Source: Bacteroidales bacterium (GTDB lineage: Bacteria > Bacteroidota > Bacteroidia > Bacteroidales > FEN-979). From it: a DNA stretch of 6,846 bases. A program made the position numbers and the translations under genes. Below the pieces are notes generated by a model that was not told where the DNA came from, ran no database searches, and saw only the letters and a program-made list of their open reading frames with translations. Below are positions 5,801-6,846 of this stretch, piece after piece. Location: NCBI GenBank assembly GCA_016926765.1, contig JAFGNY010000288.1, positions 1-6,846 of the forward strand. Direction: 5' to 3'. The stretch's first letter is position 1; each line of letters starts with the position of its first letter.

Positions 5801-6846
5801 AAATTCCTCCCCGAACCAGTCGTCCCGGCTCCTTTGAAAAGAATCCTGATATGCTCTCTTTTAGTGAGATCATCAATTGCTTCAAAAATCAGCTTCACCG
5901 CCTCTATCGGCTTCCCGGCAGTATACGTGTAAAAACCAGCTAATGGAATGGCCTCGTTATCGATCAGGATTGCTTTGGTGCTTGTAGAGCCGATATCGAT
6001 CCCAAGAAACGCTTCCGCTTCATGGATTACAGCAGGTCTCAAATAGAGATCCACCTGTACATCTGCCGGATGAGTTCCGGCAACAGATCTGAAATTCCAG
6101 GAATTCTCACTCGAAAAATCCGGATAGTCAGATAACTTGAGTTTAAGCGGTGGATGGTAGTAAGATTTTTTGTGGTGATCCGGGAGAAGAATTTCATCCA
6201 GGGAACTAATCCGCGAATTTCCTGAAGGGCTCTGCCATTTTCCGGTAGAGATAGGATTCTCCTCCAGCCACAGATAACAGGCTCCTAAGGCGCCCATCAG
6301 ATGGGAGTGTTCATGAACCTGCAAAGGAATTCCCAGTTGCTGTTCCAGATGCCTGATTACGGCAGCATTACGAGAGACTCCTCCCGTAAAGAAGATAGGG
6401 GATAAGGGAGGCTCCTGGTTGAACAACGTATCCACGATATTTTTCGCCAATCCTTTGCAGAGGCTGTCGCAGATGGCTGCCAGCGAATAGCCGCGTTGCT
6501 GGGCATGGATCAGGTCAGTTTTGGCGAATACTGAACATCGTGAAGCAATATCGGGGACTGAGTCGTTGTTTCTTTGTGCTGTTTCACATAGCTCCTCGAT
6601 CCCCGAAAGATTCAGCCGGAAAGCCTGCTGATCGAGGAAACTTCCGGTTCCAGCCGCGCAGGACGAGTTGGATCTGACCGATTCAAACTCTCCTGTTTCA
6701 TCAAACCTGATCACCATGAACTTCTCCGCACCCACAAGCAGCAGGCTTCTCGCTTCCGGAGAGAGTGTTTTTAGCCCCCGGATATCAGCTACCTGATGGT
6801 TGTACATGCGTACGACTTCCGGATCCAGCCAGGCAGATTTGCAACA
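2815..6846 (-). CDS. Giant acyl-CoA dehydratase activase fusion (two BadF/HgdC domains, Fe-S motif, DUF2229, HgdB-like), 5' partial
   Basis: This gene shows 1343 residues ending at TGA (2815-2817). It has no stop up to the window edge, so the true start is outside. Numbering here is from the Met codon at 6805-6807, which is probably internal. Domain 1, the C-terminal part of a BadF/HgdC ATPase (to about 175), has CAAGTGSF with Cys50, SRCSVFAKTD with Cys91, and FFTGGVSRN. A linker of about 90 residues follows. Domain 2 (about 266-520) is a complete activase: GIDIGSTSTK (269-278), GGQDSK (371-376), Cys394, Cys432 and FQGATAKN (481-488). Next is a Cys motif at 548, 551, 555 and 573. A DUF2229-type domain (from about 614) includes FCAPID with Cys662 and a conserved GRPY at 797-800. 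The C-terminal HgdB-like region has Cys876, Cys998, Cys1029, Cys1033 and the pair Cys1287-1288. HgdC-type activases use ATP to push low-potential electrons into dehydratase or benzoyl-CoA reductase partners; COG1924, COG3580 and COG3581 are the matching families. Here donor and acceptor-like parts share one cytoplasmic chain. The substrate cannot be read from sequence. Confidence 0.92.
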   Translation of the reverse strand, partial: CCKSAWLDPEVVRMYNHQVADIRGLKTLSPEARSLLLVGAEKFMVIRFDETGEFESVRSNSSCAAGTGSFLDQQAFRLNLSGIEELCETAQRNNDSVPDIASRCSVFAKTDLIHAQQRGYSLAAICDSLCKGLAKNIVDTLFNQEPPLSPIFFTGGVSRNAAVIRHLEQQLGIPLQVHEHSHLMGALGACYLWLEENPISTGKWQSPSGNSRISSLDEILLPDHHKKSYYHPPLKLKLSDYPDFSSENSWNFRSVAGTHPADVQVDLYLRPAVIHEAEAFLGIDIGSTSTKAILIDNEAIPLAGFYTYTAGKPIEAVKLIFEAIDDLTKREHIRILFKGAGTTGSGRNFIGKIIQADLIIDEITTHAKAAYTLNPKTDTIIEIGGQDSKFTLMQDGIVTFSQMNSVCAAGTGSFIEEQARKLNCPLPHYARRTDGVAAPLASDRCTVFMERDTNQLLNEGYTADEILATTLHSVMENYLKKVGIEGSIGDHVCFQGATAKNRSLVAAFEQRIGKKIFVSPYCHLTGALGVALMLCEEPPAKTGFRGIGLYQESIRIHSETCTLCTNHCHISLTTIQGEEVAYGFLCGRDYATKKHVDPASTVFNLMKERTRVLRTPPGRSPVDATTIGLPATLHLFDDLLLWKRFFENLSLRVITSEQYLDPLKEGKRIAGAEFCAPIDSMYGHVAYLAERADFIFFPISFETRNKAEGSDRYFCYYTQFSASLVTSLKDKRIPGKMISPLLNFMKGNRYIVRQLTEALSPFLGSVSSSGKVKAAYEEALRFSNSQKRELGSLFKRSFKQDTPVSVLLLGRPYVVLAKSMNKGIPEIFARMGTDAFYQDMIKPEEVAPGENETLLQAIPWYYAASILETARLAAATPNLYPVLITAFKCAPDAFILDYFKKLMNQYKKPYLILQIDEHDSNVGYETRIEAAIRAFRNHASMNRKAPDVASLQLLPHLETQINGKTLLFPSWDNLVAPLLVANLKRSGIDARLLQSSELSIKKSMVYNTGQCLPVNIVAQDFIDYVEKNHLKPENTMLWMTKCYITCNLRLYPFYIKNFLEAYGHGFEHAAVYSGQLSHLEIAVGTSYYAYFAYLLGGLIRKLGCKIRPYEIHQGETDEVTGKSLLILEVAFLGKRQIDSTVKDVIRMFDRIERKIEKRPGVAIFGDLYVRDNDIMNQQLIRTIEACGGEVITTPYTDLVKINIENIIRRAMARGDYFESGLYRVMLASIKRMEDKYYKLFEKYLGPKPVVNPLRLEKHLSKFNISPFHSGESFENILKIFYILENYPSISLFVQTNPAFCCPALVTEAMTQEIKRVTGIPVVTLTYDGTSENKNDIIIPYLQN

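Overview
The window looks like a piece of an anaerobic Bacteroidota genome (Bacteroidales or Marinilabiliales type; this is inference). The grounds are a periplasmic tetratricopeptide sensor kinase of the kind common in that phylum, signal peptides ending in an alanine-glutamine pair, weak ribosome binding sites, heptamer repeats between genes, and an oxygen-sensitive type of CoA-dehydratase activase.

Every supported gene is on the minus strand, so transcription runs from high to low coordinates. First comes a very large, 5'-truncated gene (6846 to 2815) joining two BadF/HgdC-type ATPase activase domains, a four-cysteine iron-sulfur-like motif, a DUF2229-type domain and a 2-hydroxyacyl-CoA dehydratase (HgdB)-like region. 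Next is a 95-base spacer, then the leftover 5' end of a lost TPR sensor-kinase gene (2719 to 2513), then a 90-base junction built largely from two tracts of 7-base tandem repeats. An intact TPR histidine kinase follows (2422 to 230). After 40 bases there is the start of a secreted protein (189 to 1) that runs off the window.

The remnant, the junction and the kinase happen to share one open frame. A gene finder would therefore report a single 849-residue kinase starting at 2779, but the real kinase probably starts at or near 2422 (730 residues). The kinase is expected to sense something in the periplasm through its TPR solenoid and to phosphorylate a response regulator that is not in this window. 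The activase fusion is a cytoplasmic ATP-driven electron-transfer protein of unknown substrate. Shared direction and short gaps would allow cotranscription, but nothing in the sequence proves a functional link.

There is no gene-free stretch longer than 300 bases. I see no RNA gene, CRISPR array, insertion sequence or convincing intrinsic terminator.
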